This document shows, in pieces, positions 37,714 to 45,756 of a stretch of 64,000 bases of DNA. The stretch is from Qaidamihabitans albus (GTDB lineage: Bacteria > Actinomycetota > Actinomycetes > Mycobacteriales > Pseudonocardiaceae), in the NCBI RefSeq assembly GCF_016464705.1, contig NZ_JAEHOB010000004.1, positions 248,001 through 312,000 on the forward strand, given 5' to 3'. The stretch's first letter is position 1; the number at the start of each line of letters is the position of its first letter. The notes below the pieces were generated by a model. That model saw only the letters and a list, made by a program, of their open reading frames with translations. It did no database searches and had not been told where the DNA came from. Both the position numbers and the translations under genes were made by a program.

Positions 37714-38955
37714 CGTGAGGTGCAGGACCACCTGCACCTGCAGCTCACCGAACGCCGCGCCGAGCAGCGCGCCGGTCGCGATGAGGATCCATTCGTCCTG
37801 CTGGAACGCGGGCCGCAACAGGCCCTCGAACTCGTCGGCGTCGAGCTCCTTCATCTTGGTGACCAGCACGTTGCGGATGTCCATCGCATCGCCCGCGTAG
37901 TCCTCGATGTAGCGCATCGTCTCCGGCAGCCGCGCCATGATCTGCTCGGTGATCCGGGCCTTCATCTCCTGGTAGCGCCTGCTGCCCACGGCCAGCACCA
38001 CCAGCGGCTTCGCGATGCCGGCCTGCCTGGCCAGCTCGTCGTCGACCTTGCGCTGGATCAGGCCGACGACCTTGTCCGAGAGCGGGCCGCGCAGGACCGC
38101 CTCGATCACGTTCCGCGGGGTGATGATCTCCTTCGCGATCAGCTCCGCGTATGCCTCCGACACCTCGGCCCGCCGCTTGTGGAACAGGCCCTGCCACTCG
38201 AACAGGCCGAAGTAGCGCACCGGCCGTTTCGGCCGGAAGATCATCTTCAGCGCGAGCCAGTCGGTGAACCAGCCGATGAAAAGGCCGAACAGCGGCATGA
38301 TGATCGGGATCTTGAACAGCACCCAGACGATCATCTGCACGACGCCGATCAGCCCGCCGAAGAACAGCCCGGACCGGGCGATGAACTGGAACTCCTTGCG
38401 GCCCGCCTCCTGGAAGATCCGGTTCAGCAGTGCCTTGTCCTTCACCAGGCTGGTGACGACCATGTCTTTGAGGTCGAAGACGCTGTCGATGTCCTGCTTG
38501 ACGGCCTCCATGACGCCGGCCACCATCTTCGGCGTCTCCGTCTGCACCCGGTGGATCACCATGCGCTGTACCCGGCCGGGCAGTGACTCCCACAGTCCCG
38601 GCTGGTACTGGGCGGCGATGTCCCTGACGATCTCGTCGGCCGCGGCGCGCAGCGGTGTCTCGATCTCCCTGGCGATGCGTTCGGGATCGAGCCGGTTCAC
38701 CACGTCGCCGGGCCGGACGAGCTGGCGCGTCATGGTGTCGCACGCGATACCGGCCATGCGGGCCGCCCGTTTCGGCACGATGCCCTGCCAGCCAAGGAAC
38801 GGCTTGACGCCGACGAAGTCGAGCGGCTGGAACATCATCCGGATCGCGACGAGCTTGGTCACGTAGCCGATCAGCGCGGCGGCCACCGGGATCGAGCAGT
38901 AGACGGGCCAGTACCTGGCGAAGTCGTCGGCGACCGCACGCAGGTACTCGTCCAT
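37708..38955 (-). CDS. DUF445 family membrane protein
   Basis: This 415-residue protein has an N-terminal helix (SIPVAAALIGYVTKLVAIRM) and the repeated DUF445 motif P-x-x-G-W-Q-G-I-V/L-F-x-K-R-A (FLGWQGIVPKRAARMAG and FEWQGLFHKRRAEVSEAYAE). It has central helices (LFFGGLIGVVQMIVWVLF, FGLFIGWFTDWLALKMIF) and a C-terminal helix. The family (YheB-like) has no established function; the internal duplication is clear. Monocistronic. Confidence 0.88.
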   Translation of the reverse strand: MDEYLRAVADDFARYWPVYCSIPVAAALIGYVTKLVAIRMMFQPLDFVGVKPFLGWQGIVPKRAARMAGIACDTMTRQLVRPGDVVNRLDPERIAREIETPLRAAADEIVRDIAAQYQPGLWESLPGRVQRMVIHRVQTETPKMVAGVMEAVKQDIDSVFDLKDMVVTSLVKDKALLNRIFQEAGRKEFQFIARSGLFFGGLIGVVQMIVWVLFKIPIIMPLFGLFIGWFTDWLALKMIFRPKRPVRYFGLFEWQGLFHKRRAEVSEAYAELIAKEIITPRNVIEAVLRGPLSDKVVGLIQRKVDDELARQAGIAKPLVVLAVGSRRYQEMKARITEQIMARLPETMRYIEDYAGDAMDIRNVLVTKMKELDADEFEGLLRPAFQQDEWILIATGALLGAAFGELQVQVVLHLTS

Positions 38956-39059
38956 CCAGCACCACCGCCCTCCGCCGAGGTGGGTGACATGATCACACGA
39001 CCGGGCGGTTCACGCACCTGCTTGCTGGGGCATTTCCCCAGCTAGCGGCGCCGCGATCA

Positions 39060-39839
39060 CTACCGGGTCGGGTCGCACGCCTGCCAGAAGCCAGCGCCGA
39101 GCCGCGAGATCCGGACCGTGCCACGGACGTACTTCGGCCGCCTGACCTGTTCCTCGGCGGCGCGCACCACCTCGTCGGTGAGCAGGATCTCGTACTGGGT
39201 GTCCAGCGCGGGCGACTCCTCGTCGGCGTCGGCGAGACCGAGCGCGATCACCCGGGTGAGGTAGGCGGGCACGTGATCGGGCAGGCGGACACCCGCGGCC
39301 TTGCCGACCGTCGAGGCGTTGCGCAGCACGACGCGGCCCGCGCCGCCCAGGCTGGTCCGCTCGGCGATGTCGAGCAGCGGGAACGGAGTGCCGTCGGACA
39401 GCGCGGAGAGGATGCGCGCCTCGTCCGGGGTGAGCTGGCGGAGGATGAGCGCGTAGAGGTAGTCGCGGGCCTGTTCACGGTCGAAGCCGACCGAGCGGCT
39501 GAGCAGCTCCGCCATCGCGGCCCGCAGCGGTTCGGGGCGGTCGCCGTCGGGCACCACGGCGGTCGTGGTGGTCGTGGTGGCCGCGGCGGCCTGCCCGTTG
39601 CCGCTGAACCTGGTCTTCGAGGCGGCCGTGGCCGACGAGGCGTCGGCGAGCGCGGCGAGGTAGGGGTCGTCGACCCCCTCCAGCCTCCGCCGCAGCTCGC
39701 TGAAGGCGATACGTTCGAGGGAGCGCAGGCTCCGCTCGGCGGTGCCCGCGCCGGGCAGGCGCCTACCCAGCGTGTATCCGGTGCGCGCGGCCCAGCCCGC
39801 GACCTTGCCGGCTCGCCGCGCCAGGTCCTCGGAGTTCAC
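39060..39839 (-). CDS. DUF4393 (Abi-alpha-like) protein
   Basis: This 259-residue soluble protein has a Thr/Ala-rich low-complexity linker near residue 85. A C-terminal half with LTPDEARILSALSDGTPFPL, LPDHVPAYLTRVIALGLADA and YEILLTDEVV matches DUF4393/Abi-alpha proteins. Members are linked to abortive-infection-type loci, though the actinobacterial ones also occur alone. The last 30 residues are basic and may contact nucleic acid. It stands alone here with no partner gene, so a defence role is only a possibility. Confidence 0.7.
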   Translation of the reverse strand: MNSEDLARRAGKVAGWAARTGYTLGRRLPGAGTAERSLRSLERIAFSELRRRLEGVDDPYLAALADASSATAASKTRFSGNGQAAAATTTTTTAVVPDGDRPEPLRAAMAELLSRSVGFDREQARDYLYALILRQLTPDEARILSALSDGTPFPLLDIAERTSLGGAGRVVLRNASTVGKAAGVRLPDHVPAYLTRVIALGLADADEESPALDTQYEILLTDEVVRAAEEQVRRPKYVRGTVRISRLGAGFWQACDPTR

Positions 39840-39886
39840 GGCGGCTCCTCCCCTCGACTGATCGCGCTGATGCTACCCGTGGGTAG

Positions 39887-40201
39887 TCACTTCTCCTCAT
39901 CGCGCTTGTCGTCGAGGAAGCCCCAGTTCTGGAGGGCGTCGCGGATGAAGTCCGCGCCGATGCCGTTCGCCTCGTCCGCGTTGCCCCTGGCCCGCGCGGG
40001 GCGGTCGTCGGGCTGCTCGACCACCCGCTCCCGCTCCGCATGCGGATGTGTCCAGTGGCCCCCGCAGCCGTTCGGGCAGGGCATCTCGATCGTGCGCAGC
40101 ACCCCCGACTCCTGCGGCTGCTGCCAGGAGAGGGTGCCGGAGTCCCTGCACAGCGAGCACTCGCTACTTGGGGACCTGTCCGAGCCCGCCGCAGCTGCCA
40201 C
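39887..40201 (-). CDS. Small zinc-motif protein of unknown function (pair gene 2)
   Basis: The protein has 104 residues. Cysteine pairs CSLC (near residue 15) and CPNGC (near 42) could bind one zinc. A charged middle and the helix GADFIRDALQNWGFLDDK follow. The start is GTG at 40201, with ggaagga 5 bases upstream, and lies inside the preceding 36-residue gene in another frame, so the two genes overlap by 38 bases and are coupled. It is not recognised as a named family. A small hairpin ctaccc-gt-gggtag lies at its 3' end. Confidence 0.65.
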   Translation of the reverse strand: MAAAAGSDRSPSSECSLCRDSGTLSWQQPQESGVLRTIEMPCPNGCGGHWTHPHAERERVVEQPDDRPARARGNADEANGIGADFIRDALQNWGFLDDKRDEEK

Positions 40202-40274
40202 AGGGGTCCTTCCGGTTGGGTGCGAGCCCGGAGCCGTGGCACCGCGGGCAGTCGACCATGTCGCCGAACTCCAT
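40164..40274 (-). CDS. Tiny DnaJ-type zinc-finger motif protein (pair gene 1)
   Basis: A 36-codon frame begins MEFGDMVDCPRCHGSGLA and ends CGSCGGLGQVPK. It contains two CxxCxGxG motifs, exactly the repeat that binds zinc in the cysteine-rich domain of DnaJ. The ATG at 40274 has ggggggag 8 bases upstream. The protein is hardly more than one zinc ribbon. It overlaps the next gene's start, suggesting a functional pair. The existence of the protein is inferred from its motif, ribosome-binding site and frame. Confidence 0.65.
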   Translation of the reverse strand: MEFGDMVDCPRCHGSGLAPNRKDPCGSCGGLGQVPK

Positions 40275-40384
40275 CGTCACATCTCCCCCCGCGCGCGGAA
40301 AGTCGAATGCGTTCGTCGCGCTCGCTTTCATTCTTGCATTTCGCGGGTGGAATGCGTAGCCGTCGTGCTACCGACGAATTTCGA

Positions 40385-41002
40385 TCAACCTGGCGGTGCC
40401 AACCAGGTCCGTGCGGCCTCGAAGCCGTCGACGCTGATCTGGTGCCCGCCGTCGTGCCGGTGGGTGCTCACCTCGGCCGAACGCTCCCGCAGCAGCGCGA
40501 TGAGCCGTTCGGTGGAATCGAGAGGCGCCATCGGATCACGCTTTCCGTTGGAAAGGAATACGCGGGTGCCGCTGAGGTCGTGCACGGGCGGGTCGGGCAC
40601 CGGCAGCATCGCGGCGAACAGCGCCGCCTCGGTGAGCACGTCGGGCCGCAGCAGCAGCACGGCGGCGGCGATGTTGGCCCCGTTGGAGAAGCCGACCGCG
40701 ACCGTTCTGCGCCCGGCGAGATCGTAGCGCTCGCGGGCCTCGACCAGGAATTCGGCGAGCTGGCCCGCCCTGTACACCACGTCCTCGACGTCGAAGACGC
40801 CCTCGGCGAGGCGGCGGAACCACCGCGCGGCGCCGCCCTCGGAGACCGGTCCCGCCGGCGCGAGCATCGGCGAGGCCGGGCTGAGCTCCTTGCCGAGCCC
40901 GAGCAGGTCGTCCGGCCCGCCGCCGGTGCCGTGCAGCAGCAACAGCACCGGCGCGTCCCGGTCGCCGTCGTGGAAGCGGTGTTCCAGCGAGAGCTCGCTC
41001 AT
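40385..41002 (-). CDS. Alpha/beta hydrolase, MhqD-like
   Basis: This 205-residue phospholipase/carboxylesterase-type hydrolase has LLLLHGTGGGPDDLL, a nucleophile elbow VAVGFSNGANIAAA, the acid near FLSNGKRDPMAP and the His in HRHDGGHQISVDG. It overlaps the upstream ring-cleaving dioxygenase gene by 4 bases. This pairing is that of MhqD with MhqO in quinone/catechol resistance loci. The ATG at 41002 follows from the overlap. Confidence 0.85.
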   Translation of the reverse strand: MSELSLEHRFHDGDRDAPVLLLLHGTGGGPDDLLGLGKELSPASPMLAPAGPVSEGGAARWFRRLAEGVFDVEDVVYRAGQLAEFLVEARERYDLAGRRTVAVGFSNGANIAAAVLLLRPDVLTEAALFAAMLPVPDPPVHDLSGTRVFLSNGKRDPMAPLDSTERLIALLRERSAEVSTHRHDGGHQISVDGFEAARTWLAPPG

Positions 41003-41964
41003 GTGCGCACCGCGTTGTTCTCGGCAGGCAGCTCCAGCTCGGGCAGCATCGCCTGAATCTGCTCGCGGTTCGGCTCCAGCCACGGCGGCAGCTTGAGCGC
41101 GCGGCCCAGTTCGAGCAGCGGCTCGTCGATCGAGAAGCCCGGCTGGTCGGTCGCGATCTCCAGCAGCGTGCCGCCCGGCTCGCGGAAGTAGATCGACCGG
41201 AAGTACTGGCGGTCCATGATCGACGTGACCCCGACCCCGCGGCTGACGAGCTCCTCGCGCCAGGCCGCCTGGGTCTGCTCGTCCGGTGCACGCCAGGCGA
41301 CGTGGTGCACGGTGCCGCCCGCGACGAGGCCCTTCGGGGCGTCCGGCGTCACGAGCACGTCGACCAGCGCGCCGGGACCGCCCGCACCGGCGTGGAAGCG
41401 GAAGCGGTTGCCGTCCTCGGCCGCGAAGCTCAGCCCGAGCCCCTCGGTGAGCATTCCCGCGGTGGCGTCCTCGCGGGAGACGGAGAGCGTCACCGAGTGC
41501 AGGCCGCGGATCGCGTGCTCGCCGGGGACGAGCGGGGTGTCCCACGGGTCGCGCGGGTCGCCCTGCGGGTGCGCGACCAGTGCCAGCGGCAGCCCGTCCG
41601 GGTCGCGGAAGCTCAGCACGTCCTCGTCGTCGCGGTTGGTGACGCGGCTCGTCTCGACGCCCGCGGCCTCCAGGTGCCGCTTCCACCAGCCGATCGACTG
41701 CTCCGGCACGGAGAAGGACGTCGTGGTGGCCTGGCCGGTGCCGATCCGGCCGCGCGGCACGTCGCGCCACGGGAAGAACGTCAGCAGCGTGCCCGGCTTG
41801 CCGGACTCGTCGCCGTAGTAGAGGTGGTAGGTCCCGGGGTCGTCGAAGTTGACGGTGGTCTTCACCAGCCGCAACCCCAGCGTTCGCAGGTAGAAGTCGG
41901 CATTGCGCTGCGGGTCGCCGCCGATGGCGGTGACGTGGTGCAGGCCGCTGGTCCTGAACGACAT
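40999..41964 (-). CDS. Ring-cleaving dioxygenase of the VOC superfamily, MhqO-like
   Basis: This 321-residue protein has two glyoxalase/bleomycin-type modules. Metal ligands are likely in LHHVTAIGG (N-module), VHHVAWRAP (C-module) and GGTLLEIATD. FRDPDGLPLALV closes the N-module. Such enzymes (MhqO/LinE-like) open hydroquinone or catechol rings with Fe(II). It is first in a two-gene operon with the MhqD-like hydrolase and diverges from a MarR regulator 96 bases away. Confidence 0.87.
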   Translation of the reverse strand: MSFRTSGLHHVTAIGGDPQRNADFYLRTLGLRLVKTTVNFDDPGTYHLYYGDESGKPGTLLTFFPWRDVPRGRIGTGQATTTSFSVPEQSIGWWKRHLEAAGVETSRVTNRDDEDVLSFRDPDGLPLALVAHPQGDPRDPWDTPLVPGEHAIRGLHSVTLSVSREDATAGMLTEGLGLSFAAEDGNRFRFHAGAGGPGALVDVLVTPDAPKGLVAGGTVHHVAWRAPDEQTQAAWREELVSRGVGVTSIMDRQYFRSIYFREPGGTLLEIATDQPGFSIDEPLLELGRALKLPPWLEPNREQIQAMLPELELPAENNAVRT

Positions 41965-42060
41965 GGCTCTCTCCTTCGGAGCGGGTATCTCCCACGCTAA
42001 TCCCAGAACCTCTCGCGCGCAAGATATATTCCCGGAAGGTACCTGGGTTACACTCGCCCC
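41965..42060. promoter_or_regulatory. Divergent promoter region of the Mhq-like module
   Basis: This AT-richer 96-base gap contains aagatatattcccgg near its middle. TACACT at 42049-42054 ends 6 bases before the GTG of the MarR gene, so that mRNA is probably leaderless. On the other strand gaaggagaga serves the dioxygenase start. A MarR operator is expected here but no perfect palindrome was found. Confidence 0.5.
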
Positions 42061-42522
42061 GTGCCGACGGAACCTGACGACGACGAGATCGTCACCTGGT
42101 GGGGACTGGTGATCGAGGGCTACCTCGCCACGCAGGACCGCCTGATGGGAGAGATCGCCGAACGCTTCGGGCTCGCGCCCGCGTCATTCGACATCCTGAT
42201 CCGGCTGGTGCGCTCGCCCGGCAGGCGGATGCCGATGACCAGGCTGGCCAGGGAGGCCGCGCTGTCCAGCGGCGGGTTCACCAAGGTCGCGGACCGGCTC
42301 GTCGCGGCGGAGCTGATCCGCCGCGTGCCGAGCCCGGAGGACCGGCGGGTGACCTACGCCTGCCTGACCGAACACGGCAGGCAGGTCGCCGAGGACGCCC
42401 GCAAGGCGTGCGCGGACATCCTCCGCAGGACCGTGCTGGAGCCGCTCGGGCCGGACGCGTCCGAGGCGCTCGCGGAGGCCATGCGCACCCTGCGTGCCGT
42501 GAACGGGCGCCAAAGCTCGTGA
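42061..42522 (+). CDS. MarR family regulator, MhqR-like by context
   Basis: This 153-residue MarR protein has the DNA-binding helices MTRLAREAALSSGGFTKVADR and the wing LIRRVPSPEDRRVTYACLTE. It diverges from the MhqO/MhqD-like operon, so it probably senses quinones or catechols and represses that operon. The GTG at 42061 sits 6 bases after TACACT. Its last codons and TGA stop (TCG TGA at 42517-42522) belong to the left arm of palindromic repeat copy 4. Confidence 0.87.
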   Translation: MPTEPDDDEIVTWWGLVIEGYLATQDRLMGEIAERFGLAPASFDILIRLVRSPGRRMPMTRLAREAALSSGGFTKVADRLVAAELIRRVPSPEDRRVTYACLTEHGRQVAEDARKACADILRRTVLEPLGPDASEALAEAMRTLRAVNGRQSS

Positions 42523-42588
42523 GTGCGCACACGAGTTCACTGTGTCCTGCGGGACACCCGCACCCGGGCGCTGCGCACTCACGAGGCT
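42512..42588. repeat. Palindromic intergenic repeat, copy 4 (long loop, bidirectional terminator-like)
   Basis: The arms ctcgtgagtgcgca (42516-42529) and tgcgcactcacgag (42572-42585) pair perfectly and extend outward into aaag and cttt. The centre is longer than in other copies and carries its own hairpin tgtcc-tgcg-ggaca. It lies between convergent genes and supplies the stop codon of both (TGA at 42520-42522, and 42581-42579 on the minus strand). Confidence 0.85.
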
Positions 42589-44693
42589 TTGGGCTCCAGC
42601 GAGATCTCCGGCAGCACGCGAGCGAGTCCGCGCGGCAGCCACCACGCCCGGTCGCCGAGCAGCCGCATGACGGCGGGCACGATCAGGCAGCGGATCACGA
42701 ACGCGTCGAGCAGCACGGCGACCGCGAGCCCGAGGCCGAACTGCCGCAGCATCCGGTCCGGGCTCAGCACGAACGCGCCGAAGACCACGATCATGATCGC
42801 CGCGGCGGCCGTGATGACCCCACCGGTGCGGGCCAGCCCCTCGCGCACGGCATGTGCCGCGTCGCCCGTGCGACGCCACTCCTCGTGCATCCGGGAGACC
42901 AGGAAGACCTCGTAGTCCATGGAGAGCCCGAACACGATCGCGAAGATCATCACCGGGACGAACGCCCCGATCGGGCCCGCCTGCGCGCCGAGCATCCCCT
43001 CGCCGAAGACGAGCGTGATCACGCCGAGGCTCGCCCCGATGCTGAGCAGGTTCAGCACGGCCGCCTTGAGCGGGATGAGCACCGAGCGGAACAGGGCCAT
43101 CAGCAGCAGCGCGGACAGTCCCACGACCACGAGCACGAACAGCGGCAGCCTGGCGCCGACCGCGGCGGCGAAGTCGTCGGCCGCGGCAACCGAGCCGCCG
43201 ACGAGGTAGGTCGCTCCGGTGCGTTCGGCGAGCTCCGGCAGCACCTCGCCACGCAGCCGGTCGACGAGCTCGTGCGTGGCCTCCGCCTGCGGTGCGCTGT
43301 CCGGGAACACGAGCGTGGTGGAGACCTCCCCACCGGGCAGCGGCTGCGGTGGGGTGGCGCTCGCGACGCCCTCGGCGCCTTCGAGCGTCCGGGCCAGCGG
43401 ACCCGCCTCGCCCTCGGACACGACGATCAGGGGTCCGTTGAAGCCGGGGCCGAAGCCCTCGGCGAGCAGGTCGTAGGCCTGCCTGCTGGTCTGGCCGGGC
43501 GCCTCGGTGCCCGCGTCGGCGAAACCGAGCCGCATGTCCAGCGCGGGCAGCGAGAGGGCGCCGAGCGCGACGACCGAGAGCACCAGCGGCACCCAGGGGC
43601 CACGCTGGACGCGGGCGGCGAGCCGCCGCCAGCCCTCCCCGTGCGTACGCCGCTCGGCGCGCCGCCGGACGGCACGCTCGATGCGGCGGCCGAAGACGGA
43701 GAGCAGCGCCGGTAGCAGCGTGACCGAGGCGGCCATGGTGACCAGGACGGTCAGTGCGACGGCGAGCGCCACTCCCTGCAGCGAGCCGAGCCCGAGGGCC
43801 AGCAGCCCGAGCAGCGCGATGATCACCGTGCACCCGGCGAAGAGCACCGAGCGGCCCGCGGTGTCCAGCGCGGCCCTGGCGGCACGGTCGCGGTCGTGCC
43901 CGGCAAGCAACTCCTCGCGGTAGCGGGAGAACACCAGCAGCGCGTAGTCGATCCCGACACCGAGCCCGACGAGCATCATCAGCGGCGGCGCGTACGAGGG
44001 CATGTCCATCAGGTGCGACACCAGCACGATCACGCCGAGGGTGCTGCCCACCGCGAAGATCGCGGTGACCACCGGGAGGCTCGCGGCGAGCAGCGAGCCG
44101 AACATGAAGACGAGGATGACCAGCGCGGCGAGGATGCCTGCGCCTTCGGCGGCGCCACCCGCGCCCTCCTCGGCGTTGCGGATGACGTCCCCGCCGAGTG
44201 CCACCCGCAGGCCGCCGCCCTCGGCCGCCTCGGCGGTCTCGATGAGCGTGCGCACGTCCTCGACCGGGACGTCCGCGGCCTCGGCGTCGAGCGCCACCGT
44301 GGCGTAGGCGACCGTCCCGTCCGGAGCGATCGCCCCAGGCGAGTCGTAGGGACTCTGCACGGCGGCGACGTGCGGCAGCGTGCGCACCTCGGACAGCAGG
44401 CCCTCGACCCGGTCGCGGACGGCCCTGACTCCCTCGTCGTGCGCCACGACCAGCTGGACGGACTCCCCGGCGCGGGAGGGCGCGTGCTCGCGCAGGGTTT
44501 CGATCACCTGCTGCGACTCGGTGCCGGGCAGCGAGTGATCGTCGCGGTAGTCGCTGCCGACGATCTGCGCGGCGAGCGTGATCACGCCGAGCACGACGAC
44601 CCACAGCGCCAGCGCGGCCCAGCGATGGCGCTGGGCGAACCCGGCGAGCCGATCCAGCCGGCCGGGCGAGGGAGAGGACACCGATGTGTTCAT
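42579..44693 (-). CDS. MMPL family RND-type transporter
   Basis: This 704-residue transporter has 12 helices in two halves. Helix 1 (ALALWVVVLGVITLAAQIVG) is followed by a large periplasmic-side loop. The proton-relay helix is GLGVGIDYALLVFSRYREEL in the first half and FGLSMDYEVFLVSRMHEEW in the second, each with the Asp-Tyr pair of MMPL proteins. Members export lipids, drugs or polyketides; the substrate here is unknown. The stop codon lies inside repeat copy 4. It is divergent from the ArsR/SRPBCC pair. Confidence 0.9.
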   Translation of the reverse strand: MNTSVSSPSPGRLDRLAGFAQRHRWAALALWVVVLGVITLAAQIVGSDYRDDHSLPGTESQQVIETLREHAPSRAGESVQLVVAHDEGVRAVRDRVEGLLSEVRTLPHVAAVQSPYDSPGAIAPDGTVAYATVALDAEAADVPVEDVRTLIETAEAAEGGGLRVALGGDVIRNAEEGAGGAAEGAGILAALVILVFMFGSLLAASLPVVTAIFAVGSTLGVIVLVSHLMDMPSYAPPLMMLVGLGVGIDYALLVFSRYREELLAGHDRDRAARAALDTAGRSVLFAGCTVIIALLGLLALGLGSLQGVALAVALTVLVTMAASVTLLPALLSVFGRRIERAVRRRAERRTHGEGWRRLAARVQRGPWVPLVLSVVALGALSLPALDMRLGFADAGTEAPGQTSRQAYDLLAEGFGPGFNGPLIVVSEGEAGPLARTLEGAEGVASATPPQPLPGGEVSTTLVFPDSAPQAEATHELVDRLRGEVLPELAERTGATYLVGGSVAAADDFAAAVGARLPLFVLVVVGLSALLLMALFRSVLIPLKAAVLNLLSIGASLGVITLVFGEGMLGAQAGPIGAFVPVMIFAIVFGLSMDYEVFLVSRMHEEWRRTGDAAHAVREGLARTGGVITAAAAIMIVVFGAFVLSPDRMLRQFGLGLAVAVLLDAFVIRCLIVPAVMRLLGDRAWWLPRGLARVLPEISLEPKAS

Positions 44694-44809
44694 GCGCGGA
44701 GCATGCGGTAACGGCCGCCCCCGGCACGTCGTTCCACGGGATGCACCTGCCCCGCGACCCGGGTCGGCCCCGCACCCGGTGCCGTACGCCGGAAGTTGTA
44801 CTGGTAAAT

Positions 44810-44829
44810 GCGTAACCCATCGGTTACGC
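44810..44829. promoter_or_regulatory. Perfect palindrome overlapping the arsR-type promoter
   Basis: Arms gcgtaacc (44810-44817) and ggttacgc (44822-44829) flank catc. The right arm includes the likely -10 TACGCT (44825-44830), which ends 7 bases before the GTG at 44838. A repressor bound here would block RNA polymerase, so this is the probable autoregulatory operator of the ArsR protein. Confidence 0.65.
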
Positions 44830-44837
44830 TTTTGCTC

Positions 44838-45191
44838 GTGGAGGCGGCCAACGCGATCGCGGACCCGGTCCGGCGGGAGATCCTGGTGCTACTGCACGAG
44901 GGCCGCCGGACGGCGGGCGAGATCGCCGAGCACTTCCCCATCAGCAGGCCCGCGATCAGCCGTCACCTGCGGGTGCTGCGGGAGAGCGGACTGGCCCGCG
45001 CCGAGTACACGGGCAGGCAGCGGTTCTACGTGCTCGATCCGGCGCCGCTGGCCGAGCTCGCCGACTGGCTCGCTCGGTTCCAGCGCCCGGAGCCCTGGCG
45101 GCAACGGTTCGACGCGCTGGAGACCGAGGTTCATCGCACGCGGCGGGAGCATGCCGCGCGGCACCCCGAAGAGAAGGAGAGCACCGCATGA
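44838..45191 (+). CDS. ArsR family transcriptional regulator
   Basis: This 117-residue winged-helix protein begins VEAANAIADPVRREILVLLH, with the recognition helix ISRPAISRHLRVLRESGLAR and the wing YTGRQRFYVLDP. There are no metal-binding Cys, so it belongs to the non-metal ArsR group usually paired with SRPBCC proteins. I prefer GTG 44838; ATG 44808 would place the first ten codons within the operator palindrome. It overlaps the next gene by ATGA. Confidence 0.87.
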   Translation: MEAANAIADPVRREILVLLHEGRRTAGEIAEHFPISRPAISRHLRVLRESGLARAEYTGRQRFYVLDPAPLAELADWLARFQRPEPWRQRFDALETEVHRTRREHAARHPEEKESTA

Positions 45192-45682
45192 AGCCCACAC
45201 CCACCGGCCGGATCTTCCCGACCACCAGCGGCTACGACCTCGTCGTCACCCGCACGTTCCGCGCCCCGGCCGACGACGTCTGGGCGAGCGTCACCGAGCC
45301 CGAGCGCACGGCCAGATGGTTCGGCCCGTGGAAGGGCGAGGCCGGTCCCGGCCGCACCATCCAGGTGCAGATGGCCTTCGAGGAGGAGGCGCCCTGGTGC
45401 GATCTGCGGGTCGACGCCTGCGAGCCGCCGACCCACCTGGCCGCGTCGATGACCGACGAGGCCGGGACGTGGCGGATGGAGCTGAACCTTTCCGAGACCG
45501 GCGGCACGACGGAACTGCGCTTCGTCCAGCACCTGGACAGCCCGGCCGGGGCAGGCGAGATCGGCCCGGGCTGGGAGTACTACCTGGACATGCTGGTCGC
45601 CGCGCGGGCGGGCGAGCCGCTGCCGGACTTCGGCGACTACTACCCGGCACAGCAGGCGTACTACCAGGAGCAGGCGGGCTGA
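45188..45682 (+). CDS. SRPBCC/AHSA1 domain protein
   Basis: This 164-residue START-like protein has the typical opening LVVTRTFRAPADDVWASVTE, then RTARWFGPW and, near the end, GWEYYLDMLVAARAGEPLPD. Such proteins bind small hydrophobic ligands or act as Aha1-like factors. In ArsR-SRPBCC pairs they are thought to be the regulated partner. Translation is coupled to the ArsR gene through a 4-base overlap. Confidence 0.87.
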   Translation: MKPTPTGRIFPTTSGYDLVVTRTFRAPADDVWASVTEPERTARWFGPWKGEAGPGRTIQVQMAFEEEAPWCDLRVDACEPPTHLAASMTDEAGTWRMELNLSETGGTTELRFVQHLDSPAGAGEIGPGWEYYLDMLVAARAGEPLPDFGDYYPAQQAYYQEQAG

Positions 45683-45700
45683 GCACCGCGGCCCGGCACC

Positions 45701-45747
45701 GGTCGTGAGTGCGGAGACGAGTTCTGACTCGCGTAGCCACTCACGAC
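45701..45747. repeat. Palindromic intergenic repeat, copy 5 (degenerate)
   Basis: The outer arms ggtcgtgagtg and cactcacgacc and the core cgagtt-ct-gactcg are kept, but the middle of the stem has mismatches. It lies between the convergent SRPBCC and response-regulator genes. The divergence suggests an older copy. Confidence 0.75.
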
Positions 45748-45756
45748 CGCACCCGG

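Noticed and set aside
42184-44820. 878-codon open frame on the minus strand
   Set aside because: It runs out of frame through the MMPL gene, which has clear membrane helices and motifs in its own frame.
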